Shown here piece by piece: positions 25,103-34,667 of a DNA stretch of 64,000 nt. The notes under the pieces are model-generated. The model worked only from the letters and a program-made list of their open reading frames with translations. It had not been told where the DNA came from and ran no database searches. The position numbers and the translations under genes were made by a program. The stretch's first letter is position 1. The number at the start of each line of letters is the position of its first letter. This stretch comes from Bosea sp. (in: a-proteobacteria) (lineage in GTDB: Bacteria; Pseudomonadota; Alphaproteobacteria; Rhizobiales; Beijerinckiaceae), in NCBI GenBank assembly GCA_023910605.1, contig JAAVVV010000001.1, positions 186,001 through 250,000 on the forward strand. The letters run 5' to 3'.

Positions 25103-26383
25103 TGCCCTGGTTCGTTGGGCACGGCAACTTTGTCAGGTTAACGGCGGAGCGCACGGGATAGCTTTGGAGTATGGCTTCTGATTCAACGGGCTCGGATCAG
25201 GAGCCCGAACGATGGATCAGATTTTCGTCAAGGACCGGTTGCGCCTTCTGCTGGATCACTTCGGACGCGTCGGGGACCCGCGCGAGAGCTGCAAGGTCAA
25301 GTATCCGCTTGCGGAAGTGCTTTTTCTGGTGACCTGCGCGTCTGTCGCGGGTTGCGACGACTATGACGAGATCGCCGATTGGGGCGATGCGCATCTGCCT
25401 TTCCTGCGCGAGCATGCCGAGTATTTCTTCGGCACTCCCAAGGAGGATTGGCTGCGGGTGGTGCTGAACCGGATCGATCCGGCGCTGTTTGCGGCCTGCT
25501 TCACGGCCTGGGCGACGCAGCTGCGACCGGACGCGGCGGACCTGATCGCGCTGGACGGCAAGACAGCGCGCCGCAGCGGCGAGGCTGGCCGCAGTCTGCC
25601 CCCCATCCATCTGGTCAGCGCCTGGGCCTCGACCCAGCGCCTCGTGCTGGCGCAGGAGGCCGTGGACGCCAAGGACAACGAATGCGCCGCCATGCTGGCA
25701 ATCCTGGAGCGGCTGACGCTCAAGGGCGCGCTCGTCACCATCGACGCCATCGCCACCAACCCGTCCATGGCCAAGGCGATCACGGACAAGGAAGGCGACT
25801 ATCTTCTGGCCCTCAAGCGCAACCAGCCGACCCTGCACGACGAGGTCGCGGCCTATTTCGACGATCCGGCCACGACAGGGCTCGCCACCAGCATCAGCGT
25901 CGACAAGGATCATGGACGCATCGAGACCCGTACCACCACGGTCAGCCATGAGATCGGCTGGCTGGAAGGCGGGCGACGCCATCCCGGCGAGCATCGCTTC
26001 CACCGTCTCAGAAGCATCGTGCGAGCCACCACACAAGTCGAACGGCAGGGCAAGACCTCCCGGGAGACGCGGTTCTTCATCTCCTCCGCCCTTCTCACAC
26101 CCGAACGCGCTGCAACCGCCATTCGCAGCCATTGGGGCATCGAAAGCCTCCACTGGGTGCTCGATGTCGTCTTCAAGGAGGATCAATCACGCCTCAGGCG
26201 CGGTCATGGAGCGCAGAACATGGCCCTCGTGCGAAGGCTCGCCTTCAACCTCGTCCGCGCAGGAAAGGGAAACCGCTCCATCAAAACAGCCCGAAAAGCC
26301 GCTGGATGGAACACAAACACCCTCGCCCAGATCATCCATGCCTCACCGCGTTAACCTGGACTCGTTGCCCTGGTTCGTTGGGC
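25103..26383 (+). mobile_element. ISAs1-family insertion sequence with 18-bp direct repeats
   Basis: TGCCCTGGTTCGTTGGGC occurs at 25103-25120 and again at 26366-26383, directly repeated on both sides of the transposase gene. Just inside, the ends are imperfect inverted repeats: left GGCAAC-N6-AGGTTAACG from 25123, right its reverse complement ending at 26369. The exact border between element and target duplication is unclear because the right inverted end and direct repeat overlap by four bases. The element lies in debris after the broken cysQ and 60-90 bases before the E1 alpha gene. Confidence 0.75.
25212..26354 (+). CDS. ISAs1-family transposase, apparently intact
   Basis: A 380-residue DDE transposase. 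The N-terminal DDE_Tnp_1-associated region is GDPRESCKVKYPLAEVLFLV; the acidic residues are in LIALDGKTARR, LVTIDAIATN and HWGIESLHWVLDVVFKED. No internal stop or frameshift is present and the length is normal for the family, so it may be active. Confidence 0.92.
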   Translation: MDQIFVKDRLRLLLDHFGRVGDPRESCKVKYPLAEVLFLVTCASVAGCDDYDEIADWGDAHLPFLREHAEYFFGTPKEDWLRVVLNRIDPALFAACFTAWATQLRPDAADLIALDGKTARRSGEAGRSLPPIHLVSAWASTQRLVLAQEAVDAKDNECAAMLAILERLTLKGALVTIDAIATNPSMAKAITDKEGDYLLALKRNQPTLHDEVAAYFDDPATTGLATSISVDKDHGRIETRTTTVSHEIGWLEGGRRHPGEHRFHRLRSIVRATTQVERQGKTSRETRFFISSALLTPERAATAIRSHWGIESLHWVLDVVFKEDQSRLRRGHGAQNMALVRRLAFNLVRAGKGNRSIKTARKAAGWNTNTLAQIIHASPR

Positions 26384-26443
26384 GCCAGGCTTGACGTATC
26401 GGTTTCGGCCCGCGAGATTACAGCGAATCCGAGATCTTTCCTC

Positions 26444-27433
26444 ATGCAAATTCCATCGCACCCGACAGATGATTGCGCGTTCCTGCGCGAACTCTATCGC
26501 CGTATGAAAGCCATCAGGGTGTTCGAGGACACCTGTGTTGCCGCCCACAAGGCGGGTGAGATGCCCGGTTACATTCATTCCTCCGCCGGGCAGGAGGCGG
26601 TGCCTGTTGGCGTCTGCTCGGTCCTGCGCACGGATGACCGCATCACCAGCACCCATCGCGGCCACGGCCATGGTCTGGCAAAGGGATCCGATCTCGATGG
26701 CATGATGGCGGAGCTTTACGGCAAGGAGGCCGGCCTTTGCGGTGGCAAGGGCGGCTCGATGCATGTGGCAGATTTCTCCGTCGGCATGCTTGGGGCCAAT
26801 GGCATCGTTGCTGGCGGCATCCCGATCGCCTGCGGCGCGGCGCAGGGACTGCGGCTTCTGGGCTCGGACGCCATCGTAGCCTGCTTCTTCGGCGACGGCG
26901 CGGTCAATCGCGGCCCGTTCCTTGAAGGCATGAACTGGGCAGCGATCTACAAACTCCCGGTGCTGTTCGTCTGCGAGGACAACACCTTTTCCGCATTCAC
27001 CCATTCGAGCACGACCACGGCAGGCCCCGGCCCACTGGCCCGCGCGGAAAGCTGCGGGGTGAGCGGCGAGCGGGTCGATGGCAATGATGTGCTTGCGGTG
27101 CACGAGACCGCGCTCCGGTTGAGTTCGGAGGTGCGCGCCGGGGGTGGACCGCGTTTTCTGTGGGCCAAGACCTATCGCTTCAGTGGCCATGTCTCGGTCG
27201 ATCCCGCCACCTACCGCTCGCAAGCTGATCTTGATGCAGCCCTGGCGTACGATCCGCTTGCGCTGGCGCGGGTGAAACTCGCAAAGGCCGGCATGCCCGA
27301 GGCAGACATCGAAACACTGGATAGCGAGGTCCAGGCCGATATCCTGCGCTCGCAGGCTCGTGCACGCATGCTGCCTTATCCACAACGCGCCCAGGCGTTC
27401 ATGGACGTTCAGGACATGGGAGCGCCAGCATGA
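26444..27433 (+). CDS. thiamine-diphosphate dehydrogenase E1 alpha subunit
   Basis: A 329-residue E1 alpha of the pyruvate/acetoin dehydrogenase type. Substrate/TPP features are YIHSSAGQEAVPVGV, STHRGHGHGLAKG, CGGKGGSMHV and the TPP motif GDGAVNRG followed by EDNTFSAF. It overlaps E1 beta by four bases (ATGA). No E2 or E3 gene follows; instead a TRAP transporter does, suggesting it decarboxylates a 2-oxo acid or acetoin-like compound imported by that system. The ISAs1 element ends 60 bases upstream and may have replaced or altered its promoter. Confidence 0.9.
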   Translation: MQIPSHPTDDCAFLRELYRRMKAIRVFEDTCVAAHKAGEMPGYIHSSAGQEAVPVGVCSVLRTDDRITSTHRGHGHGLAKGSDLDGMMAELYGKEAGLCGGKGGSMHVADFSVGMLGANGIVAGGIPIACGAAQGLRLLGSDAIVACFFGDGAVNRGPFLEGMNWAAIYKLPVLFVCEDNTFSAFTHSSTTTAGPGPLARAESCGVSGERVDGNDVLAVHETALRLSSEVRAGGGPRFLWAKTYRFSGHVSVDPATYRSQADLDAALAYDPLALARVKLAKAGMPEADIETLDSEVQADILRSQARARMLPYPQRAQAFMDVQDMGAPA

Positions 27434-28404
27434 GTTCCAATACGCTGACCATGAGCGAGGTTGCCGCCCGTACGCTGGCCGACGAGATGCGCCGTGATCC
27501 AAGCATCTGGGTGCTTGGTGAGGATGTCGAAATGGGCGGTATCTTTGCCCAGTACAAGGGCCTGTTTCAGGAGTTTGGCGCTCAACGCGTGGTCAATACG
27601 CCGATATCCGAATCGACCATCATGGGCGCTGGCCTCGGGGCTGCGCTTGTCGGCACACGCCCGGTGATCGAAATGAGGATTGCCGATTTCGTGCTGCCAG
27701 CCATTGACGAGCTGGTCAACCAGATCGCCAAGGTTCGCTACATGTTCGGCGGGCAGGCCCGCGCCAGTCTCGTGGCACGCATGCCGCATGGACTGATGGC
27801 AGGCTCTGCGGCGCAGCACAGCCAGATCATCGAAAGCTGGTTCGTGAATGTGCCGGGCCTCGTGGTGGCCGCGCCATCGACGGCGCTCGATCTTGCGGGC
27901 CTGCTCCGCACAGCCCTGCGCAGCGATGATCCAGTGGTGTTCTTTGAACCCAAAGCGCTGTTCAAGACCAGCGCTGACATGCCCGATGACTGGCCAGCCA
28001 TTCCCTTCGGCAAGGCCGCACACCTGATGGCAGGCGATGACGTCACCATCGTCAGTTGGGCGCAGGCCATGCCTGTTGCGAAAGCTGCCGCCGCTGAGCT
28101 TGCAGATGCGCGCGTCGGCGTCGATCTGTTCGATCTGCGCTCGCTCTGGCCCTGGGATCGCGAAGCGATTGTCGCCTCTGTCACCCGCACAAGGCGGCTT
28201 GTGGTGGTGCAGGAGGGCGTGGGTGCTGCCGGTTTTGGTGCAGAAGTCTCTGCGACTGTGGGTGAAGCCGTCAGCGCCCTGAAGGGCATCCGCCGTGTCG
28301 CCTCGCCGCGTATTCCCGTTCCGTTCGCGCCGACCCTTGAAGAGGCCTGCTGGATCAGGCCTGGCATGATCACCAGGGCCGTGAATGAGGTGCTGGCGCT
28401 CTGA
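27430..28404 (+). CDS. thiamine-diphosphate dehydrogenase E1 beta subunit
   Basis: A 324-residue E1 beta with the transketolase pyrimidine-binding domain (VLGEDVEMGGIFAQYKGL, VVNTPISESTIMGAGLGAAL) and the C-terminal transketolase domain (GDDVTIVSWAQ, VDLFDLRSLWPWD). It forms a heterotetramer with the preceding alpha subunit. Acetoin dehydrogenase AcoB and branched-chain or pyruvate E1 beta are equally compatible; the missing E2 and E3 would have to come from elsewhere in the genome. Confidence 0.9.
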   Translation: MSSNTLTMSEVAARTLADEMRRDPSIWVLGEDVEMGGIFAQYKGLFQEFGAQRVVNTPISESTIMGAGLGAALVGTRPVIEMRIADFVLPAIDELVNQIAKVRYMFGGQARASLVARMPHGLMAGSAAQHSQIIESWFVNVPGLVVAAPSTALDLAGLLRTALRSDDPVVFFEPKALFKTSADMPDDWPAIPFGKAAHLMAGDDVTIVSWAQAMPVAKAAAAELADARVGVDLFDLRSLWPWDREAIVASVTRTRRLVVVQEGVGAAGFGAEVSATVGEAVSALKGIRRVASPRIPVPFAPTLEEACWIRPGMITRAVNEVLAL

Positions 28405-28508
28405 TCGCCAATTCCCACGGCCCATTGCGCAAATCCCCTTAATCCGCTTCACTGCAACCAAGCCAGCTCAAGGCTGGCCGCTGAAAAAACGCCCGGGAGG
28501 CACCGCGC

Positions 28509-29549
28509 ATGACCACAACTATCTCTCGCCGTACGATCCTGATGGGAGCCACAGCAGCTGGCGTGGCCATGCCATGGGTCTCCAAAGCCCAAAGCCTCAA
28601 GACCGAGTACAAGGTTTCCGTCGTCGGCAATCGCCCGACGGCGATGGCGGATGGAGCCTTTCGCTGGTCCGAACTGGTGACCCAGAAGAGCCAGGGCCGG
28701 ATCAACATGAAGGTCTATCCCGGCTCGGCGCTGGTGGGCGGCGACCAGACGCGCGAACTGGTGGCAATGCGTCAGGGCGTCATCGACATGACAGTGTCCT
28801 CGACCATCAACCTGTCGCCACAGGTGCGCGAACTGACCTTGTTCTCGATGCCGTTCCTGATGCCCAACCACAAGGCTTTCGATGCCATCATTGGTGGCGC
28901 GGTCGGGCAGGACCTGTTCAAGGTGCTCGAAAGCCGCGACGTGGTGCCGATGGCCTGGGGCGAGAACGGCTTCCGCGAGATATCCAACTCCAAGCGCCCG
29001 ATCCGCGAGCCGAACGACCTCAAGGGCTTGAAGATCCGCTTTGCGGCCGGTGCGATCTTTGCCGATATCTACAATGCAATGGGCGCAAATCCCGTTCAGA
29101 TGTCTTTCGCCGATTTGCAGCCCGCCCTGTCGAGTGGTGCGGTTGATGGCCAGGAGAATCCGGTCAACCTGTTCCTCGCCCTCAAGATGGACACCCTGGC
29201 CCAGAAGCATCTCACTGCCTGGAACTACTGTGCCGACGCCGCGATCTACCATGTCGCCAAGCCGGTCTGGGACAGTTTCAACGCCACCGACAAGGACCTG
29301 ATCCGCGACGCCGCGCGGGAAGCCTCGGTCGAAAACATCCGTGCCTCCCGCAAGGGGCTTGGCGTCCTTGACGCGGATCGCTCCTCCTATGAGGAACTGG
29401 TGAAACGTGGGGTTGCGCTGATCGACTCAACGCCAGCCGAAAAGCAGGCCTTCGCAAGGGCAACCCGCCCGGTGTTTGACAAATGGGCAGCACAGATTGG
29501 CGCCGATCTGGTCAAGAAGGCAGAAGCCGCCATCGCAGCCGGCGCCTGA
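28509..29549 (+). CDS. TRAP transporter solute-binding protein, DctP family
   Basis: A 346-residue periplasmic protein. A twin-arginine export signal SRRTILMG-ATAAGVAMPWVSKAQ opens it. Family segments include VYPGSALVGGDQTRELVAMR, LFSMPFLMPNHKAF, EPNDLKGLKIRF and QPALSSGAVDGQENP, where the Arg in LKIRF is the usual carboxylate-binding Arg. The ligand is probably an organic acid. It leads the DctPQM set, about 100 bases after the E1 genes. Confidence 0.9.
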   Translation: MTTTISRRTILMGATAAGVAMPWVSKAQSLKTEYKVSVVGNRPTAMADGAFRWSELVTQKSQGRINMKVYPGSALVGGDQTRELVAMRQGVIDMTVSSTINLSPQVRELTLFSMPFLMPNHKAFDAIIGGAVGQDLFKVLESRDVVPMAWGENGFREISNSKRPIREPNDLKGLKIRFAAGAIFADIYNAMGANPVQMSFADLQPALSSGAVDGQENPVNLFLALKMDTLAQKHLTAWNYCADAAIYHVAKPVWDSFNATDKDLIRDAAREASVENIRASRKGLGVLDADRSSYEELVKRGVALIDSTPAEKQAFARATRPVFDKWAAQIGADLVKKAEAAIAAGA

Positions 29550-29564
29550 CGAGCTTCCAGCACG

Positions 29565-30092
29565 ATGACTGAGCATGCCGATATCCAGGAGCCGGGCCTC
29601 AAGCTCGGCGAGGCGGCGCCGCGCGTGCCGGAAAGCATCGAGCGGGTTGTTGGCGCGTCCGTTATGGGGCTTCTGTGCCTCATAACCTTTGCCAACGTCG
29701 TGATCCGCTATTTCACCAACGTCTCATTCGCCTTCACCGAGGAATTGTCGGTGGCGCTGATGGTGGTGGTGGCGCTGGTCGGGGCCTCGGCGGCTTTTGC
29801 CACCGATCGGCATATCAGGCTGACTTTTCTGGTCGAGCGGCTGCCTGTCGAGCGGCAAAGGCAGCTTGAGCTTGTCATCATGCTGTCCTGTTTCGGCCTG
29901 TTCGCGCTGCTGACCTGGCTGTCCGCATCCTATGTCTGGGATGAATACCGCTTCGATGTGATGTCACCCGGTCTCGGCATCCCGCAATGGCGCTATACGG
30001 CGGCTCTCCCGGTGCTGAGTTTCATCATCTGCCTGCGCATCCTGGGCCGCCTGGCTCGCGTCTGGCAGACCACGCGCCGGGTGAGCGGCTGA
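29565..30092 (+). CDS. TRAP transporter small permease, DctQ family
   Basis: A 175-residue inner-membrane protein with four hydrophobic segments, including VVGASVMGLLCLITFANVVI and VALMVVVALVGASAAFATDR, and the DctQ signature VIRYF...FTEELS. It partners the large DctM subunit, which starts two bases after its stop. Confidence 0.9.
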   Translation: MTEHADIQEPGLKLGEAAPRVPESIERVVGASVMGLLCLITFANVVIRYFTNVSFAFTEELSVALMVVVALVGASAAFATDRHIRLTFLVERLPVERQRQLELVIMLSCFGLFALLTWLSASYVWDEYRFDVMSPGLGIPQWRYTAALPVLSFIICLRILGRLARVWQTTRRVSG

Positions 30093-30093
30093 G

Positions 30094-31389
30094 ATGGCGC
30101 TCGAAGGTTCGATCATTCTCCTGGGACTGTTTTTTGGGCTGCTCTTTGTCGGCATGCCACTTGGTGTCGCGCTTGGGATTGCCGGTGTCACTGTCATTGG
30201 TGTCGAAAAACTCGGCATCATGGCGTTTCCCACCAATGTCTGGACGGGCATCGCCAAGTATCCGTTGCTGGCGCTGCCCGTTTTCATTGTGGCGGGGATG
30301 GTGTTCGAGCGCTCTGGCGTGGCCGAGCGGCTGGTGAGGTTTGCCGCAGCCTGCGTTGGCAACCGCACTGGCGGGCTTGCGGTCGTGGCTGTGCTGGTCT
30401 GCATGATCCTTGGCGGCATTTCAGGTTCTGGTCCGGCTGATGCGGCAGCGGTCGCAGCGGTTCTTGCTCCCGCCATGCTTAAGCAGGGTTATCCGCGGCC
30501 CTACATCGCCAGCCTTACGGCTGCTGCGGGCTCGACCGCGATCCTGATTCCGCCCTCCATCGCCTTCATTGTCTATTCGGTGCTGGTGCCGGGTGTCTCG
30601 CTCAATGCCCTCTTCGTGGGCGGCCTGATCCCGGGCATCCTCGCTGGCCTGTCCTTGCTTGTGCCGGCCATATGGCTGTGTAAGCGCGGCGGTTTCGGCA
30701 TGGCCGATCCAAACGATGTGCGCCCGCCGTTATGGCAGACCTTCAAGGAGGCGATATGGGGTCTGGCGGCGCCCGTCGTCATCCTAGGCGGCATGCGCTC
30801 TGGGGCTTTCACACCGACTGAAGCCGCAGTCGTGGCCGTGTTCTATGGGCTATTCGTCGGCGTCTTCATTTACCGCACGCTGGATTTTCAGGCTGTCTAC
30901 AAGGTCTTGGCCGATTCAGCCGAGATCGCGGCTGTGGTGATGATCATCATCGCGCTGGCCTCCGTTTTCGCCCATGCCGGCTCGACCGTGGGCTCTTTCG
31001 ATGCCGCCGCGAAGACGCTGATTGCCTTCACTGCCAGCGAAACAGTGATGCTTTTGGCTATCACAGTCATCCTGCTGATCGCTGGCATGCTGATTGACGG
31101 CGTCTCGATATTTCTCGTCTTCCTTCCGATCCTGCTGCCCATTGCCAAGACCTATGGCTGGGATCTGACCTGGTTCGGCATCCTCATGACGATGAATATC
31201 GCCATCGGCCAGTTCACCCCGCCGATGGCCGTCAATCTGATGGTGACCTGCAAGGTCGCGGGCTGTTCGATGGAATCGACCGTTCCGTGGGTGATCTGGT
31301 TTGTGCTTTCGATGCTGCTGGCGCTGCTGCTTGTCACCTTCTTTCCGGATATAGCGTTGTTCCTGCCACGATGGATGGGCGATCTCTAG
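30094..31389 (+). CDS. TRAP transporter large permease, DctM family
   Basis: A 431-residue permease with about 11-12 hydrophobic segments. Family markers are GMPLGVALGIAGV, GGISGSGPADAAAVAAVLAP, PPSIAFIVYSVL and TPTEAAVVAVFYGLFVG. It uses a sodium or proton gradient to bring in the ligand captured by the DctP protein. No terminator was seen after the stop. Confidence 0.93.
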   Translation: MALEGSIILLGLFFGLLFVGMPLGVALGIAGVTVIGVEKLGIMAFPTNVWTGIAKYPLLALPVFIVAGMVFERSGVAERLVRFAAACVGNRTGGLAVVAVLVCMILGGISGSGPADAAAVAAVLAPAMLKQGYPRPYIASLTAAAGSTAILIPPSIAFIVYSVLVPGVSLNALFVGGLIPGILAGLSLLVPAIWLCKRGGFGMADPNDVRPPLWQTFKEAIWGLAAPVVILGGMRSGAFTPTEAAVVAVFYGLFVGVFIYRTLDFQAVYKVLADSAEIAAVVMIIIALASVFAHAGSTVGSFDAAAKTLIAFTASETVMLLAITVILLIAGMLIDGVSIFLVFLPILLPIAKTYGWDLTWFGILMTMNIAIGQFTPPMAVNLMVTCKVAGCSMESTVPWVIWFVLSMLLALLLVTFFPDIALFLPRWMGDL

Positions 31390-31467
31390 GAACACTCCTG
31401 CCTTCATCGAACCCTGCAGGCCATCCCGGCACATGCGGCAGCGGGTCATCGGACGATCCTGATCACG

Positions 31468-31563
31468 TCAGACAATCTCGGCGAGTTCCGCCAGTTGCTC
31501 CTTCGTCAGCTGGCGCAGGTTCTCCACCGAACAATCAGTCCGCATCTTCACGGGTGCGGGCAT
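31468..31563 (-). pseudogene. possible N-terminal scrap of an IS630-type transposase
   Basis: A 31-codon frame reads MPAPVKMRTDCSVENLRQLT and ends KEQLAELAEIV. The first 20 residues resemble the start of IS630-type transposases (MPAPxxxRxDFSxxxLRxLA). It is short and lies in a zone of IS debris; the call is tentative. Confidence 0.25.
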
Positions 31564-31644
31564 CGCGCGAATCCTCCCCGCGCCACGGGATTACGCCCGG
31601 AACGCCGAGGGAATCCCCCGTGGGTCAGGAAACGAGGCCTTTGA

Positions 31645-31950
31645 TGTCCAGCGCAAGCCAGCAGCAGCGGCCATTTCGCCAAGGCTTGTGGTTTCGGGCG
31701 CAAAGACGAGACAACAGGCCAGCTTCCCGGCATCCTTGCGTGATCTGCGGAACAGCAGCCAACGGCAAAAGCCATCTTGCGTGACCCAGGGCAGCTTGAT
31801 CGAAGCCCAATCATAGAGCCGCAAACCTTTGGAGCCTTCCCCTGCCGCCAGGGTCCGCCAGTCTCCGGCGGGAATATCTGCGGCCATCGTGGCGGGATCG
31901 GTCTGGATCAGACCCTCCTTGTCAGGACACGCAGATTCAACGACCGTCGG
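31645..31950 (-). pseudogene. internal fragment of an IS701-like transposase
   Basis: On the minus strand: AADIPAGDWRTLAAGEGSKG, LRLYDWASIKLPW, GFCRWLLFRRSRKD, LGEMAAAAGLRWT. This is the middle of IS701-type transposases (DWQRLSAGAGTKGPRLYDWA...GLLIRRS...RWTIEE). It stops at the RWT just before the catalytic Glu region. A second, longer fragment of the same family lies at 57066-57728. Confidence 0.7.
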
Positions 31951-32008
31951 CCGCCTTGAGCAAGACCAGCGGACTGCCAACAAATGCTTTGCCCAAAGGA
32001 GGACGTAC

Positions 32009-32704
32009 TTGCACCCATTGCACCGTGAAACCCATCTCGTTGTCCGCATCGGCTGGCTGCGCGCCGCTGTGCTTGGAGCCAATGACGGCGTCATTTCGAC
32101 GGCAAGCCTCCTTGTCGGCGTGGCGGCGGCAGCCACCAGCAAGAGCGATGTGCTGGTGGCCGGCATCGCCGGGTTGGTCGCCGGCGCCATGTCGATGGCG
32201 GCCGGCGAATACGTCTCGGTCAGTTCACAAGCCGACGCCGAGGCGGCCGATCTGGCCCGTGAGGCCAAGGAGCTCGCGGCGGATCCCGAGGCCGAGCTGG
32301 AGGAATTGACCCAGATCCAAATCCGCCGCGGCCTTTCTCCCGACCTTGCCCGACAGGTCGCCCGGGAGCTGACGGAGCGGGATGTCCTCGGCGCGCATGC
32401 GAGGGATGAACTGGGGCTGTCGGAGCAGACGGCGGCGAGACCGGTCCAGGCGGCCCTGACCTCGGCCGCGACCTTCGCCATCGGCGCGGCGGTTCCGCTT
32501 CTGTGCGCGCTCGCCGCTCCGCAGGCGCACGTCACATGGATCGTTTCTGGCGGCTCGCTCTTGTGTCTTGCCGCGCTCGGTGTGGCCGGGGCGCGGCTGG
32601 GCGGCGCTCCGGTCTTGCGGCCGACGCTCCGCGTCGCTTTCTGGGGAGCTCTCGCGATGGCTTCGACCGCCGTGATCGGCGCGCTCGTTGGACGGACCAT
32701 ATGA
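32009..32704 (+). CDS. VIT1/CCC1-family iron/manganese transporter-like protein
   Basis: A 231-residue membrane protein. It opens LHPLHRETHLVVRIGWLRAA and VLGANDGVISTASLLVGVAA, the first helices of the VIT/CCC1 family, and has GAMSMAAGEYVSVSSQADAE and ITSAATFAIGAAVPLL-like helices. No ATG fits. A TTG at 32009 is preceded by AAAGGAGG six bases upstream and gives the normal family length, so I take it as the start. The family moves Fe2+ or Mn2+ out of the cytosol. Only IS debris lies upstream. Confidence 0.85.
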   Translation: MHPLHRETHLVVRIGWLRAAVLGANDGVISTASLLVGVAAAATSKSDVLVAGIAGLVAGAMSMAAGEYVSVSSQADAEAADLAREAKELAADPEAELEELTQIQIRRGLSPDLARQVARELTERDVLGAHARDELGLSEQTAARPVQAALTSAATFAIGAAVPLLCALAAPQAHVTWIVSGGSLLCLAALGVAGARLGGAPVLRPTLRVAFWGALAMASTAVIGALVGRTI

Positions 32705-32731
32705 TGCGGCTGGAGCATGGTGGCCGCCGTG

Positions 32732-33424
32732 TCACCTGGCCATTGTCTCGATGCGGCCATCTACGACCTGGATGATGCGGTCGCATCTGGCGGCCAGCGC
32801 GGCGTTGTGCGTGACGATCAGGAAACTGGAGCCGCCGCCCGCGTTGACGCGCCGCATCATCGCGAAGACATCCTCAGCCGACTTCGAGTCGAGGTTGCCC
32901 GTCGGCTCGTCCGCCAGGACGAGGTCCGGGTTCATGGCGATGGCCCGCGCGATGGCGACACGTTGCTGCTGTCCGCCCGACATGTTCTGGGCGAGGTTGT
33001 CGGCCACCGCCGTCAATCCGACCTGATCGAGCAGGGAGCGCGCCCGCTGCTCGATCTCAGCGGAAGGGCGGCCCCGATCCAGAACAAGCGGCATCATCAC
33101 GTTCTCGGTCGCCGTGAAGGCGGAGATCAGCATGTGGTACTGGAAGACGAAGCCGATGGTGTGGCCCCTGAGCCGCGTCAGCGCCGCGTCGTCTATCCGA
33201 CCCGTGTCGACGCCATGGATCAGCAGCCGGCCGGAGGTCGGCCGGTCGAGCAGGCCGATGATGTTGAGCAGCGTGCTCTTGCCGGAGCCGGACGGACCCA
33301 TGAGCGCCACGAAGTCGCCGCGGGTGATGGTCAGATCGATGCCGTGCAGCACCTCCGTCTCCGACGGCAGGCCGACATTGTAGGCCTTCGTCACCCCCTC
33401 GAGCCGGATGATTTCCTCAGCCAC
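32732..33424 (-). CDS. MacB/LolD-type ABC transporter ATPase
   Basis: A 230-residue ATPase with Walker [10 protein letters not shown], signature [14 protein letters not shown], Walker [13 protein letters not shown] and H-loop [13 protein letters not shown] is typical of the LolD/MacB/FtsE group. It overlaps the end of the FtsX-like permease gene by eight bases and is last in a three-gene operon with the permease and a periplasmic adaptor. Export of a lipophilic substrate or lipoprotein-like cargo is the family theme; an outer-membrane partner is not here. Confidence 0.9.
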   Translation of the reverse strand: MAEEIIRLEGVTKAYNVGLPSETEVLHGIDLTITRGDFVALMGPSGSGKSTLLNIIGLLDRPTSGRLLIHGVDTGRIDDAALTRLRGHTIGFVFQYHMLISAFTATENVMMPLVLDRGRPSAEIEQRARSLLDQVGLTAVADNLAQNMSGGQQQRVAIARAIAMNPDLVLADEPTGNLDSKSAEDVFAMMRRVNAGGGSSFLIVTHNAALAARCDRIIQVVDGRIETMAR

Positions 33425-34643
33425 GGATCGCCGCCACGGGATCGAGCCGCGCGGCCCGGACGGCCGGTGAGGCGGCGGCGAGGACGCCGACCAGTGTCGC
33501 GATCAGCGCCGCGCCGATGAGAAGCGACGGATCGACGATCAGGGGGAACAGCTCCTTCCCATCTGCCTGACGCGCCAGGGAGTGCCACCAGATGAGCGCG
33601 CCGAGGCCCAGCGCCGAGCCGATCAGCGAGCCGAGGAAGCCAAGCAGCCCGCCTTGGATCAGGAAGACGCGCAGGATCTGTCCACGCCGCGCCCCCATGG
33701 CGCGCAGTATGCCGATGTCCTTCGAGCGCTGGATGACAGACACCACGAGCACGGCCGCTATGCCGCAGGCGACGGAGAGGCCGACGAAGACGCGGATCAG
33801 CGTGTTGGTGTTAACCTGCGCGCGCATGGCCGAGAAGAACTGCGCGTTCGTCTTGATCCAGCTGTCGGCCTGCACAGCATGGTCGCCGGCGATCCGCTGC
33901 GCGACGCGCTCGGCCGCGTAGATGTCGCGCACGGTGATGTCGATCGAGGTGACGCCCCCGATCATGCCGAGCAGGGACTGGGCCGTGCGCAGGGCGACAT
34001 AGGTGGTGCGAAGGTTCACGGCCTTCATGCCGAAATCGAGCAGGCCGGCGACGGTCAGCACGCGCCTTACGCCGGAGGCCGCCGTGACGTTGATCTTGTC
34101 GCCGACCTGGGCGCCGATGTCGTTGGCGAGGTCCGTGCCGATCAGGATGTCGTCGCTGGACAGCCGCAATTGGCCGGCTGCGAGGTAATCCGGCACGCGA
34201 ACGATCTGGAAGTAGGTCTCCGGGTCGATCCCGGTGAGCGAGATCGAACGGCTCGCCTCCCCGCGCGCCGCGATCGCCGTCCCGGAGATGCTGGGCGAGA
34301 CCACGGCGATCTCCTCCATCCGGCGTGCGTCCTCGGCGATGGCCTGCCATTGATCGATGGAGCGCACGCGCTGGCTCGGGCGCTGGACGATGGCGTCGGC
34401 GAAGAGGCCGGACCCGGAGCGCAAGGGGCGGGCGACCTGATCGACGGGCAGGAGCTGGATCTGCGGCTGGGAGGTGAGCATGCGCTTCAGGAAGTTCTGC
34501 TCGAGCCCCGCGAGCATGGCGGACATGAAGACGATCACCGCGACGCCGATGGCGATGCCGCCAAGGATGAAGAGCGTCTGCAGCCGCCCCTCGCGAAGGA
34601 AGCGCAGCGCCGCGATCCAGTCGAAGGGTAGAAGCGGGTTCAT
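33417..34643 (-). CDS. FtsX/MacB-type ABC permease
   Basis: A 408-residue protein with one N-terminal helix ([20 protein letters not shown]), a large periplasmic MacB-PCD-like domain (from about residue 45 to 270) and three C-terminal helices ([60 protein letters not shown]). [18 protein letters not shown] is the classic FtsX-family coupling region. It works with the ATPase and HlyD-like adaptor encoded on either side. Confidence 0.9.
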   Translation of the reverse strand: MNPLLPFDWIAALRFLREGRLQTLFILGGIAIGVAVIVFMSAMLAGLEQNFLKRMLTSQPQIQLLPVDQVARPLRSGSGLFADAIVQRPSQRVRSIDQWQAIAEDARRMEEIAVVSPSISGTAIAARGEASRSISLTGIDPETYFQIVRVPDYLAAGQLRLSSDDILIGTDLANDIGAQVGDKINVTAASGVRRVLTVAGLLDFGMKAVNLRTTYVALRTAQSLLGMIGGVTSIDITVRDIYAAERVAQRIAGDHAVQADSWIKTNAQFFSAMRAQVNTNTLIRVFVGLSVACGIAAVLVVSVIQRSKDIGILRAMGARRGQILRVFLIQGGLLGFLGSLIGSALGLGALIWWHSLARQADGKELFPLIVDPSLLIGAALIATLVGVLAAASPAVRAARLDPVAAIRG

Positions 34644-34667
34644 GGCAGTGGTTTCATGGCGATGGCT

